Part shown: positions 1 to 4,818 of the stretch, piece after piece | Layout of the letters: every line of letters starts with the position of its first letter | How positions within the stretch are numbered: position 1 is the first letter of the stretch | NCBI GenBank assembly: GCA_027371725.1 | Contig: DAHXMN010000029.1 | Location: 1-7,886 of the forward strand | Direction of reading: 5' to 3' | Length of the DNA: 7,886 bases | From: Candidatus Woesearchaeota archaeon | Lineage (GTDB): Archaea; Nanobdellota; Nanobdellia; Woesearchaeales; UBA525 | Program-made: the position numbers and the translations under genes | Notes under the pieces: generated by a model | The model's database searches: none | The model's input: the letters and a program-made list of their open reading frames with translations, nothing else | Told to the model about the DNA's origin: nothing

Positions 1-2
1 CG

Positions 3-134
3 CGATCGCTCGAGGAGATGATCGGGAAGGAGTACCGTGGGCAGGGGAGGAAGCTCGCGGACCTCGAGAGAGAGGAGAGCGCGCTGGAGAAAGAGATACA
101 CCACCAGTGGTTCAAGGCATTCTTCGTGTTCTAG
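3..134 (+). CDS. C-terminal end of unidentified coiled-coil-like protein (5' truncated by window edge)
   Basis: The third forward frame is open from the left edge to a TAG at 132-134 and gives the last 43 residues of a protein. The peptide is very rich in Glu, Lys and Arg (for example KLADLEREESALEKEI), which fits an alpha-helical or coiled-coil tail, and ends in the hydrophobic FKAFFVF. No domain or family can be recognised from so little sequence. It converges on the PfkB-type kinase: the palindrome CTAG at 131-134 supplies the stop codons of both genes, so they overlap by 4 nt with no intergenic space. That exact abutment supports this being a real gene end rather than a chance open frame. 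Confidence 0.6.
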   Translation, partial: RSLEEMIGKEYRGQGRKLADLEREESALEKEIHHQWFKAFFVF

Positions 135-1048
135 GCCAGCCGGAGCATCGCGGCGAACTCAGAGAAGCGCGCGGCCAGTTCGTCCTTCGTCAGCCGTTCC
201 AAGCGTTCGAGGCTGAACGCCTCGATCGTGAAGCTCGCCATGACGGTGCCGTGCGCGAGGGCTTTCAGCACGTTCGGGAACGCCGCAGGATCCTCGAGAT
301 CGTTGCCTGCGAGGTAGCCCATCATGCCGCCGGCGAACGTGTCGCCCGCGCCGGTCGGGTCGATGACCGTCTCCGCGGGATACGCGGGCAGCGCCGCGAT
401 GCCGTCGCGGTGGACGAGGATGCAGCCGTGCTCGCCTTTCTTGACGACGACGAACCGCGGTCCGAGGCAGAGGATGCGCTTCGCTGCGGCGACGGCGTTC
501 GTCTTGCCGGTGAGCTGTTCCGCCTCGTCGTAGTTCAGGACGAGGCCGTCCACTTCCTTGAGGAGCGCGAGGAGGTCATCCTTCGCCGTGCTGATCCAGA
601 GGTCCATCGTGTCAGCGACGGCGAGCTTCCGCTCAGGGAAGCTCTCGAGCATGGCGCGCTGCACCGCGGGCGGCGCGTTCGCGAGGAAGACGAACCGCGA
701 GTCCCGATACGACGGGGGGATCGCCGCGGGCTTGCCGCCGAGGACGTTCAGCTCGGTGAAGAGCGTCTCGCGCCGGTCCATGTTGCCCAGGTACTTGCCG
801 CCCCAGCGGAAGGTCTTCTCGCCCTTCCGGATCTCGAGACCGCGCGTGTCGATGCCGAAGCGCTTGAAAGTCTCCGTGAACGCCGGGGGGAGGTCGTCGC
901 CCGCGACCGCGACGATGCGGACGGGGCAGTAGAAGGACGCGGCCGCGGCGAAGTACGCGCAGCTGCCGCCCATGATGCCCTCGCGGCGCTCGCTCGAGGG
1001 CGTGGAGACGGTGTCGATGCCGATGGATCCGGTGACGATGAGTGCCAT
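131..1048 (-). CDS. PfkB/ribokinase-family sugar (or nucleoside) kinase
   Basis: This 305-residue protein belongs to the PfkB/ribokinase family, which transfers phosphate from ATP to a hydroxyl of a sugar or nucleoside in the cytoplasm. The N-terminus has the GSIGIDT strand and a Gly-Gly pair in MGGSCAYF (residues 26-33). NYDEAE (172-177) holds the NxxE magnesium/phosphate motif. DPTGAGDTFAGG (230-241) is the second PfkB signature, with the anion-hole GAGD and catalytic base Asp236. Length is normal for the family. The ATG at 1048 is chosen because a box A (CTTTAAAAA on the minus strand, 1071-1079) is centred 27 nt upstream, so the mRNA should be leaderless. No sugar-pathway genes lie nearby, so the substrate is unknown; adenosine, ribose or fructose-phosphate types cannot be told apart here. 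Confidence 0.93.
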   Translation of the reverse strand: MALIVTGSIGIDTVSTPSSERREGIMGGSCAYFAAAASFYCPVRIVAVAGDDLPPAFTETFKRFGIDTRGLEIRKGEKTFRWGGKYLGNMDRRETLFTELNVLGGKPAAIPPSYRDSRFVFLANAPPAVQRAMLESFPERKLAVADTMDLWISTAKDDLLALLKEVDGLVLNYDEAEQLTGKTNAVAAAKRILCLGPRFVVVKKGEHGCILVHRDGIAALPAYPAETVIDPTGAGDTFAGGMMGYLAGNDLEDPAAFPNVLKALAHGTVMASFTIEAFSLERLERLTKDELAARFSEFAAMLRLA

Positions 1049-1070
1049 CTTCTCTCGGGACGCGACGGCG

Positions 1071-1079
1071 TTTTTAAAG
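1071..1079 (-). promoter_or_regulatory. Box A (TATA) promoter of the PfkB-family kinase
   Basis: Minus-strand CTTTAAAAA is centred about 27 nt before the ATG at 1048. That is the spacing expected between a TATA element and the transcription start in archaea, so transcription should begin at or next to the start codon and give a leaderless mRNA. Confidence 0.6.
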
Positions 1080-1090
1080 ATGACGACTGA

Positions 1091-1310
1091 CGGCCGCGAT
1101 GAACGTCTCGCTGGCGCGCGGGTTACCGGCTGCTCGGCGTACTGCTTGTTGTTCCGCGAGATCTCGTCCCAGAAGGTTCTCGGTAGCGGGACGCTACCGG
1201 AACCACGGCGAGCCTCGTGCTCGCCTGTGGGGGCAACCCCTGACTCGGTCTTCGATGTTCTCTTTTCATGCCTCGCCCTTTGCCGGTAACCTCCACGTTC
1301 ATCGCGGCCG
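1091..1310 (-). ncRNA. Candidate structured RNA closed by a 16-bp + 10-bp long-range helix
   Basis: No convincing protein is seen here. 1091-1106 (CGGCCGCGATGAACGT) is a perfect 16-bp inverted repeat of 1295-1310. Inside it, 1121-1130 (GGTTACCGGC) pairs perfectly with 1282-1291, with asymmetric 14-nt and 3-nt internal-loop strands between the two helices. The enclosed part has a hairpin at 1175-1204 (5 bp, 1-nt bulge, 8 bp, 3-nt loop), one at 1204-1229 (GGCGAGC/GCTCGCC plus CAC/GTG) and a small GGGG/CCCC one at 1230-1240. The minus strand is preferred because its unpaired stretches are purine-rich and an AT-rich box A-like element lies about 25 nt before position 1306. I looked for RNase P and SRP RNA signatures and did not find them. 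A MITE-like element with imperfect terminal repeats is the main alternative. Confidence 0.5.
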
Positions 1311-1315
1311 GAGAG

Positions 1316-1361
1316 ATATGTGTGTGATAAAATATGTGTGATGAAATATATGTGTAATATG
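1316..1361. repeat. Three imperfect 16-bp AT-rich tandem repeats with TATA-like cores
   Basis: Units starting at 1316, 1332 and 1348 all begin ATATGTGT, followed by GTGATAAA, GATGAAAT and AATATG. On the minus strand they contain TATA-like boxes; ATATTTTAT, near 1331, is placed correctly to start a transcript at about 1306, the edge of the inverted-repeat structure. The stretch also follows the msrB stop on the minus strand, so it may serve as that gene's 3' end as well. Confidence 0.5.
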
Positions 1362-1388
1362 AGAAGGAATGGAGGGAACGAAGGGCAG

Positions 1389-1781
1389 TTACTTCCGTTC
1401 CTCGAAGGCGAGCGAGAGGGAGTTGACGCAGTACCGCTTGCCCGTCGGCCCGGGGCCGTCGTCGAAGACGTGGCCGAGGTGCGAGCCGCACCGGCTGCAG
1501 ACGATCTCCGTGCGCTTCAGCACGAGGGAGCGGTCGGGCTTGGTGTTGATGCCGGCAGGGTTCGCGACGTCCCAGAAGCTCGGCCAGCCGCTGCCGGAGT
1601 CGTACTTCTTGTCCGATGAGAAGAGCTCGTTGCCGCACGCGCCGCAGCAGTAGACGCCCTTCTTCTTGTTGTGGAGCAGCTTCCCCGAGAACGCCGGCTC
1701 CGTGCCCTTCTCGCGGAGTACGTGGAACTGTTCCTGCGTCAGCCGTTTCCGCAGCTCGCCGTCGCTCATCCCGTCAGCCAT
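1389..1781 (-). CDS. msrB: Peptide-methionine (R)-S-oxide reductase MsrB
   Basis: MsrB reduces the R epimer of methionine sulfoxide in oxidised proteins back to methionine in the cytoplasm. The 130-residue product carries the family marks in order: the Zn-binding pairs C46-GA-C49 and C95-SR-C98, GWPSFW (65-70), HLGHVFDDGP (101-110) and RYCVNSLSLAF, in which Cys118 is the catalytic cysteine. Many homologues have SGCGWPSF with a resolving Cys; here the position is Ser (SGSGWPSF), so recycling would need another thiol or a 1-Cys mechanism. The frame is open further upstream to 2030, but ATG 1781 matches the family N-terminus and has a box A (ATTTATACT) centred 27 nt before it, implying a leaderless mRNA. 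An internal ATG at 1769 is the alternative. No msrA is visible nearby. Confidence 0.95.
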   Translation of the reverse strand: MADGMSDGELRKRLTQEQFHVLREKGTEPAFSGKLLHNKKKGVYCCGACGNELFSSDKKYDSGSGWPSFWDVANPAGINTKPDRSLVLKRTEIVCSRCGSHLGHVFDDGPGPTGKRYCVNSLSLAFEERK

Positions 1782-1803
1782 GACCGCCCTCGAGGAAGGG
1801 GGA

Positions 1804-1811
1804 GTATAAAT
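1804..1811 (-). promoter_or_regulatory. Box A promoter of msrB, possibly bidirectional
   Basis: TATAAAT at 1805-1811 reads ATTTATA on the minus strand and is centred about 27 nt before the msrB ATG at 1781. Read on the plus strand, the same box would start a transcript near 1832-1835, the exact edge of the hairpin-rich stretch, so it could drive both directions. Confidence 0.6.
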
Positions 1812-1831
1812 GCTTTGTGCCCGGTATGGCT

Positions 1832-2190
1832 CTGAGGCAAATGATGTGTTGCCGTCCTCAGGTCGCGCCTCCTGCCGAGAGAACGGCGGGTGCGTCGCGG
1901 GGGGATGCCCCGCCCGGGGACGCAGCACCATCGAATCGGGGGAGCGAGAGGCGCGAAGGCGGCAACACCGCCGAAGGCGAATTTGCCTAAGGGCCGCCCG
2001 GCAGCTGCGAACGCCATCGCCGCCGGCCAAAGGGCGAGGCGTGGCGAAGGAAAGAGCGGTGAGCGACGGGGACGCCCCATCGTCGCTGACGCTCAGAGGT
2101 TGCCGGACGAGCGGTCCACCATCCGGGGCGTCTCCGAGTCACGAGGGGACCGGCAGGAGCGTCAGCGACTGCAGCCTGCGGCGATGACGC
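1832..2190 (+). ncRNA. Candidate structured RNA: GC-rich region with multiple strong hairpins
   Basis: This 359-nt stretch lies between msrB and the cold-shock gene and encodes nothing recognisable. Pairings seen by eye are CTGA-GGCAA/TTGCC..TCAG (1832-1861); TGCGTC/GACGCA enclosing GCGGGG/CCCCGC (1891-1924); GGCGG/CCGCC (1958-1972); AGCGAC-GGGG/CCCC..GTCGCT (2062-2087); a perfect 13-bp pair of 2082-2094 with 2157-2169; inside that TGCCGG/CCGGCA (2101-2106 with 2150-2155); and GCGTCA/TGACGC near 2159-2190. The plus strand is preferred because its loops are purine- and A-rich and a box A at 1805-1811 is placed to start it at about 1832. Size would suit RNase P or SRP RNA, but I could not find their conserved sequence elements, so the family is not assigned. 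Confidence 0.4.
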
Positions 2191-2198
2191 AAAAGAAG
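2191..2198 (-). terminator. Possible T-rich terminator of the cold-shock gene
   Basis: On the minus strand the run CTTCTTTT begins about 15 nt after the stop codon of the cold-shock gene. Short pyrimidine/T runs end transcription in archaea, so this is a reasonable but weak terminator call. Confidence 0.3.
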
Positions 2199-2212
2199 AT
2201 CCCCTGGAGAGT

Positions 2213-2404
2213 TCAGAGCAGCTTCGCGTTGTGGGCCTGGATGCCGCGTTCGGTCTCGGCCGGCTCGAACTCGACCTCCTGCCCCTGCTGCGGGACCGCG
2301 CCCTCGGGGAGCGCGCTGTGATGGAGGAAATAGTCCTTGCCGTCGTCGCCGGTGACGAAGCCGTAGTGCTTGTCTTCCTTGAACCACTTGATCGTGCCGT
2401 GCAT
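2213..2404 (-). CDS. Small cold-shock domain protein (CspA-like)
   Basis: This 63-residue protein is a single cold-shock domain, a five-stranded OB-fold barrel that binds single-stranded nucleic acids and acts as an RNA chaperone. It opens with MHGTIKWFKEDKHYGFVT: the KWF block followed by RNP1 (residues 12-18, KHYGFVT, with Tyr where many homologues have Phe). RNP2 is DYFLHHS (24-30), again with an aromatic change. Length is close to the usual 65-70. Unlike most genes here it has a leader: AGGTGAT at 2408-2414, a near-perfect archaeal Shine-Dalgarno site, ends 3 nt before the ATG. Two tandem box A copies lie further upstream. The gene is probably monocistronic and could be regulated at promoter or leader level. 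Confidence 0.93.
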   Translation of the reverse strand: MHGTIKWFKEDKHYGFVTGDDGKDYFLHHSALPEGAVPQQGQEVEFEPAETERGIQAHNAKLL

Positions 2405-2407
2405 ACT

Positions 2408-2414
2408 ATCACCT
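2408..2414 (-). promoter_or_regulatory. Shine-Dalgarno site of the cold-shock gene
   Basis: Minus-strand AGGTGAT matches the 3' end of archaeal 16S rRNA (anti-SD ATCACCT) and lies 3 nt before ATG 2404, confirming the start. It contrasts with the leaderless arrangement of neighbouring genes. Confidence 0.8.
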
Positions 2415-2448
2415 GAACTCTTGCTGGGAAAAGGGAGAGTGGATGCGC

Positions 2449-2476
2449 TTTTAAGATGTTCGTTTTAAGATGTTCG
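2449..2476 (-). promoter_or_regulatory. Tandem 14-bp repeat with two box A copies before the cold-shock gene
   Basis: TTTTAAGATGTTCG occurs twice back to back (2449-2462 and 2463-2476, identical). Each copy carries CTTAAAA on the minus strand, a TATA-like box. The proximal box would give a leader of about 23 nt that includes the Shine-Dalgarno site; the distal box would give about 37 nt. Confidence 0.6.
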
Positions 2477-2489
2477 GTCGCGGCGCGGC

Positions 2490-3272
2490 TCATCCGCCGT
2501 GGAGCCTGAGCTGGTCGAGGACCGTGTCCAGCACCACCGCGCACATCTCCCCGGAAGGGGCTCCCTTCGGGAAATCCTCGTTGAGGCAGAGCAGCGTCAT
2601 CGCGCGGCTGCCATGGGCGAAGAGCGCGTGGGCGTACCGCGCAGGCAGGGAAGCGACGCCTAGCCCATGCCGTGCGTCGACGTAGATGCCCGGAAGCTCT
2701 TCGCGGCAGGAGTCGCAGCGGGAATGATGGATGGCCGACACCCCTCCGTTGATGATCGGGACCGCTCGGCCGGTGTCCACGAGATCGTCGAGACGGTCCA
2801 TCTTGTCGCGGGATTCGTCTGAAAGGAGATCGTCGAAAGCGTCCAGGCGGAGGTAGCTCCTCGCGGCGCGGGAGGCGAGCGACGCGTTCTTCGGGAATCG
2901 CTGCCAGTCGGCGGGGCGGTCCGTTGCCAGGAGGGAACGCCGCAGGGCGTGGTCGTAGTCCTCCTTCCCGTTCCCGAGGAGGATGAGGGCGGCATCGTCG
3001 ATCGCTTCCCGCTGCTCGCGCGCTTCGGCTGCGTGGCCAGGGTGAAGGGCCGGATGCCAGACGAGCGCCTGGCGGCCGGCCGCATACCGCGTCTCGGTTG
3101 CGGCGGCGTAGTTCCGCGAGCCGAGCCGCTCGTAGAGGTTGACGATCTCGCCGGGCTGGACGACGCAGGGGTCGTCGAGCGGCCATCGCCCTTTCCCGAA
3201 GAGGAAGCGGAGGAGCGCTTCATCGGGATCGTCGACGGGCGTGAGTTTCCTCGCGGCGGTCGCGGGTGCCAT
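2490..3272 (-). CDS. Unrecognised 260-aa protein
   Basis: I do not recognise this family. The product is soluble-looking, with no signal peptide or membrane segment, an N-terminal half rich in Ala, Arg, Asp and Leu that should be mostly helical, and five cysteines, two as a C-x-x-C (HHSRCDSCREEL, residues 182-192) after two histidines, so a metal site is possible. The C-terminal half (about 193-256) has alternating hydrophobic blocks such as AMTLLCLNEDF and EMCAVVLDTVLDQL. ATG 3272 is the only Met after the upstream in-frame stop and has a box A (AATATAT) centred about 25 nt before it. A second reading is possible: another minus-strand frame is open from ATG 3394 with its own well-placed box A, and one frameshift near 3270 would join it to this gene. 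It is divergent from the 3488 gene. Confidence 0.75.
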   Translation of the reverse strand: MAPATAARKLTPVDDPDEALLRFLFGKGRWPLDDPCVVQPGEIVNLYERLGSRNYAAATETRYAAGRQALVWHPALHPGHAAEAREQREAIDDAALILLGNGKEDYDHALRRSLLATDRPADWQRFPKNASLASRAARSYLRLDAFDDLLSDESRDKMDRLDDLVDTGRAVPIINGGVSAIHHSRCDSCREELPGIYVDARHGLGVASLPARYAHALFAHGSRAMTLLCLNEDFPKGAPSGEMCAVVLDTVLDQLRLHGG

Positions 3273-3394
3273 GCGTCGATGATGTCCTGCGGCGATATAT
3301 TGTTTTCACAGCCATCATCACCAAGATGGTTATCCTGATTCAAGAATGCGAGAACGCCGTACCGGCAATCGCTGTCGAGGCAGAAACGACTCAT
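3273..3394 (-). other. Possible N-terminal coding extension in another frame (frameshift candidate)
   Basis: On the minus strand an ATG at 3394 opens a frame whose first 40 or so residues look protein-like, beginning MSRFCLDSDCRYGVLAF and later reading NISPQDIIDAWH. A box A-like GATATATATT is centred about 25 nt upstream of this ATG, the same leaderless geometry as the neighbouring genes. The frame does not continue sensibly beyond about 3270, where the 260-aa protein takes over one frame away. Losing one base near 3270, in the genome or in the assembly, would explain this. The stretch is more AT-rich than nearby genes, which argues for ordinary intergenic DNA instead. Confidence 0.25.
3294..3301 (-). 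promoter_or_regulatory. Box A of the 260-aa protein gene
   Basis: ATATAT at about 3295-3300 is centred about 25 nt before ATG 3272. Being palindromic, it is also about 28 nt before an ATG at 3326 on the plus strand, which opens a frame of only 25 codons. Confidence 0.45.
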
Positions 3395-3403
3395 GAGGAA
3401 TAA
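3326..3403 (+). CDS. Possible 25-aa small ORF (weak)
   Basis: ATG 3326 opens a 25-codon frame (MVILIQECENAVPAIAV...) ending in TAA at 3401-3403. The palindromic TATA-like ATATAT near 3298 is about 28 nt upstream, which would suit a leaderless start. No SD site, no recognised peptide family, and it lies antisense to the competing minus-strand frame from 3394. Chance is a fair explanation. Confidence 0.12.
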   Translation: MVILIQECENAVPAIAVEAETTHEE

Positions 3404-3414
3404 AAAAAGAAAAG

Positions 3415-3423
3415 AATATATAT
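3415..3423. promoter_or_regulatory. Box A of the 167-aa gene, possibly bidirectional
   Basis: AATATATAT lies in an A-rich stretch. On the plus strand it would start transcription near 3445, giving a leader of about 40 nt before ATG 3488. On the minus strand it is about 25 nt from the ATG at 3394. Confidence 0.45.
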
Positions 3424-3430
3424 CTGAGCC

Positions 3431-3454
3431 GAATCGTAATGAGCAGAATCGTAA
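3431..3454. repeat. Two direct GAATCGTAA repeats around the predicted transcription start
   Basis: GAATCGTAA occurs at 3431-3439 and again at 3446-3454, a 15-nt period. The pair straddles the predicted start site of the 3488 gene, where a bound regulator would block initiation. Operator function is inference only. Confidence 0.3.
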
Positions 3455-3487
3455 GAGACAATCATACTGTCGGGGAGGACGATATCC

Positions 3488-3991
3488 ATGAATGACGATC
3501 AAGGACGTTCGAGGATAACAGGATATCCTGTGCTGCACGACCTGTCGCTCAGCGCACAACTCCACGAGGTCTACCTGAAGAAGTTCCCCAACGACCCTGC
3601 GCTGATGAGCGTGGCGGAGACGAACGGCGCCCGTTGGGAGTCGCATCTCTATTCTTGGAACGATTCCAATCCCGTCGCGGGAATCATGCATGCCACGATG
3701 GAAGACGGGCGAGCGGCGCTCTTCTTCCCGAAAGTGAAATGGAGACTGGCGGACGGAGTGTACGTCCCGGAACCCAGATTCCCGGTGAGTGCCCGGAGCG
3801 AGAAGGGAGTGGACCCGATCGAGGTTGAGAGGTTCGCCGAGAGAGTGGCGGGGAGCATCGAGCGCGTGCTGGACGACTACGATCCCGGGCTGCACGGCAT
3901 GAGGCACGATCCTGCGAAAACGCGTCCCGAACAGCCGGAAAGGAAGTTCAACATATCCCCCGTCTACTGTCTGGGAAGCAATAGATACTGA
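3488..3991 (+). CDS. Unrecognised 167-aa protein
   Basis: I do not recognise this family. The protein has no signal peptide or membrane span and looks soluble, with mixed alpha/beta character: a helical N-terminal part (LSAQLHEVYLKKFP), a Trp-containing middle (ARWESHLYSWND and a KVKWRLADGVYVPEP segment) and a C-terminal helix (DPIEVERFAERVAGSIERVL, about residues 114-133) followed by a Pro- and charge-rich tail. There is one Cys, near the C-terminus. ATG 3488 is supported by GGGGAGG (3472-3478) 9 nt upstream and by the AT-rich box A near 3419. It is transcribed away from the 260-aa gene and converges on dph6, whose stop lies only 10 nt beyond. A shared control region with the divergent gene is possible. 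Confidence 0.8.
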   Translation: MNDDQGRSRITGYPVLHDLSLSAQLHEVYLKKFPNDPALMSVAETNGARWESHLYSWNDSNPVAGIMHATMEDGRAALFFPKVKWRLADGVYVPEPRFPVSARSEKGVDPIEVERFAERVAGSIERVLDDYDPGLHGMRHDPAKTRPEQPERKFNISPVYCLGSNRY

Positions 3992-3994
3992 TGC

Positions 3995-4012
3995 CGGAGA
4001 GCTAGTTCTCCG
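3995..4012. terminator. Small inverted repeat between convergent gene ends
   Basis: GGAGAGCTAGTTCTCC (3996-4011), flanked by C and G, is an almost perfect palindrome with one mismatched position. It spans the 10-nt gap between the 167-aa gene and dph6 and contains the dph6 stop codon. There is no T-run, so a role in ending either transcript is only possible. Confidence 0.3.
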
Positions 4013-4685
4013 CGAGACGCACCGCGGTGATGACGAGTTCGCCGCGCTCCGCGGACTCCATCCGCGTCGTGTACTCTATCTCGAGCCGCTTCTTGAAGAG
4101 CGGGCCGTCCAGCACGATCGTCTCGTATTCGCCGCCTTCGCCGCCTGGATGGAAGCCGAACGAATCCCTGAGTTTCCCGAGTTCGTCCAGCTCCTTCTCG
4201 GTCAGCCGTCTCCCGAGCCACCGTTCATTGAGGCCCATCGCCGCTATCCGCGTCATCCGGAGGTCGTAGCCGGCGTCGATGAGCTCGCGGAGCAGCTGCA
4301 GCTGGTCCTTGTGCCAGAGCGGCGCGTACGTCTTGAGGCCGAGGGCGTGGCAGGCGTGGTTGACGCGGACGTGCTGGTAGTCTGAGGCGAGCGCGCCGAC
4401 CGCGACGCCTTCCACGCCATATCCCTCCTTCGCCCGCCCGAGGAGGAGCTTCAGCTCCTCGAGCTCCTCCTCCTCGACGCCCTCGGTCTCCTGGAAGATC
4501 ACGGGGAGGCCGAGCGCCTCCGCCTGCGCCTCGACGAGCTCCCGGAGCGGAGCCTGGAACATGTACGAGTCCTCGTTCTTCGGGAGCAGGGTGAGGAGGC
4601 ACGCGACGTCCCAGCCCTGCTCGAGGTAGTAGTGGATCGTGAACGTGGAGTCCTTGCCGCTGGAGAAGAGGACCGCGAGGCGCAT
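4002..4685 (-). CDS. dph6: Diphthine--ammonia ligase (Dph6)
   Basis: Dph6 catalyses the last step of diphthamide synthesis: ATP-dependent amidation of diphthine on the conserved histidine of elongation factor 2. The 227-residue product has the PP-loop AMP-forming nucleotide motif SSGKDST (residues 8-14) right after the first strand, SDYQHVRVN (101-109), and the family-defining GEGGEYET (182-189) in the C-terminal half. Length fits archaeal homologues. An in-frame ATG at 4787 would add 34 residues, but the PP-loop must be N-terminal, so ATG 4685 is chosen; a box A (CTTTATTA, 4708-4715) centred about 26 nt upstream agrees and makes the mRNA leaderless. A very acidic stretch (GVEEEELEELK, 69-79) is notable. 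The gene is divergent from the large surface protein gene. Confidence 0.95.
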   Translation of the reverse strand: MRLAVLFSSGKDSTFTIHYYLEQGWDVACLLTLLPKNEDSYMFQAPLRELVEAQAEALGLPVIFQETEGVEEEELEELKLLLGRAKEGYGVEGVAVGALASDYQHVRVNHACHALGLKTYAPLWHKDQLQLLRELIDAGYDLRMTRIAAMGLNERWLGRRLTEKELDELGKLRDSFGFHPGGEGGEYETIVLDGPLFKKRLEIEYTTRMESAERGELVITAVRLAEN

Positions 4686-4707
4686 GGCTCGGAGAACGGG
4701 GAACGGG

Positions 4708-4716
4708 TAATAAAGG
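4708..4716 (-). promoter_or_regulatory. Box A promoter of dph6
   Basis: Minus-strand CCTTTATTA is centred about 26 nt before ATG 4685, giving a leaderless start and supporting the shorter gene model over the in-frame ATG at 4787. Confidence 0.65.
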
Positions 4717-4748
4717 TTTTCTGTGGGACGATCCGAGACGGAAGAAGC

Positions 4749-4774
4749 GGTTATATTAACCATTATTGAATGGT
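4749..4774. promoter_or_regulatory. Two overlapping palindromes between divergent promoters (operator candidates)
   Basis: GGTTATATTAACC (4749-4761) is a 5-bp inverted repeat around TAT, and ACCATTATTGAATGGT (4759-4774) is a 6-bp inverted repeat; the two overlap by 3 nt. They sit midway between the dph6 box A (4708-4716) and the surface protein box A (4789-4798), upstream of both, where an activator or repressor could act on either gene. Confidence 0.35.
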
Positions 4775-4788
4775 GAAAAATAAACAAT

Positions 4789-4798
4789 ATTTATAAAT
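4789..4798 (+). promoter_or_regulatory. Box A promoter of the Cys-rich surface protein
   Basis: ATTTATAAAT, in an AT-rich stretch, is centred about 25 nt before ATG 4819, giving a leaderless start and favouring this ATG over the in-frame ATG at 4843. Confidence 0.65.
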
Positions 4799-4818
4799 AG
4801 ATAAGATACTCTTCCACC

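Noticed and set aside
107..1090. 327-aa plus-strand frame across the kinase gene
   Set aside because: It is Arg/Glu/Asp-rich low-complexity translation antisense to a clear PfkB kinase with catalytic motifs.
1123..1638. 171-aa minus-strand frame across msrB and the following gap
   Set aside because: It overlaps MsrB out of frame and its residues are Arg-rich and non-descript; the gap part is better explained by the inverted-repeat structure.
1928..1942. tRNA T-loop-like ATCGAATCGGG in the hairpin-rich gap
   Set aside because: No matching acceptor, D or anticodon arms could be built around it.
1782..2030. N-terminal extension of msrB to the ATG at 2030
   Set aside because: The added residues do not resemble MsrB, would run through the box A at 1804-1811, and family length fits a start at 1781.
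1091..2190. Assigning the two structured regions to RNase P RNA or SRP RNA
   Set aside because: I looked for the RNase P GAGGAAAGTC-type element and the SRP helix 8 GGAA/AGCA loop on both strands and found no convincing match; only a weak AAGGAAAGAGC near 2048 in an unsuitable position.
2660..3907. 415-aa minus-strand frame spanning both unrecognised genes
   Set aside because: Most of it is antisense or out of frame to better-supported genes; only its stretch from ATG 3394 to about 3270 is kept, as a frameshift candidate.
4686..4787. N-terminal extension of dph6 to the ATG at 4787
   Set aside because: It would place 34 extra residues before the first strand and PP-loop and run through the dph6 box A at 4708-4716.
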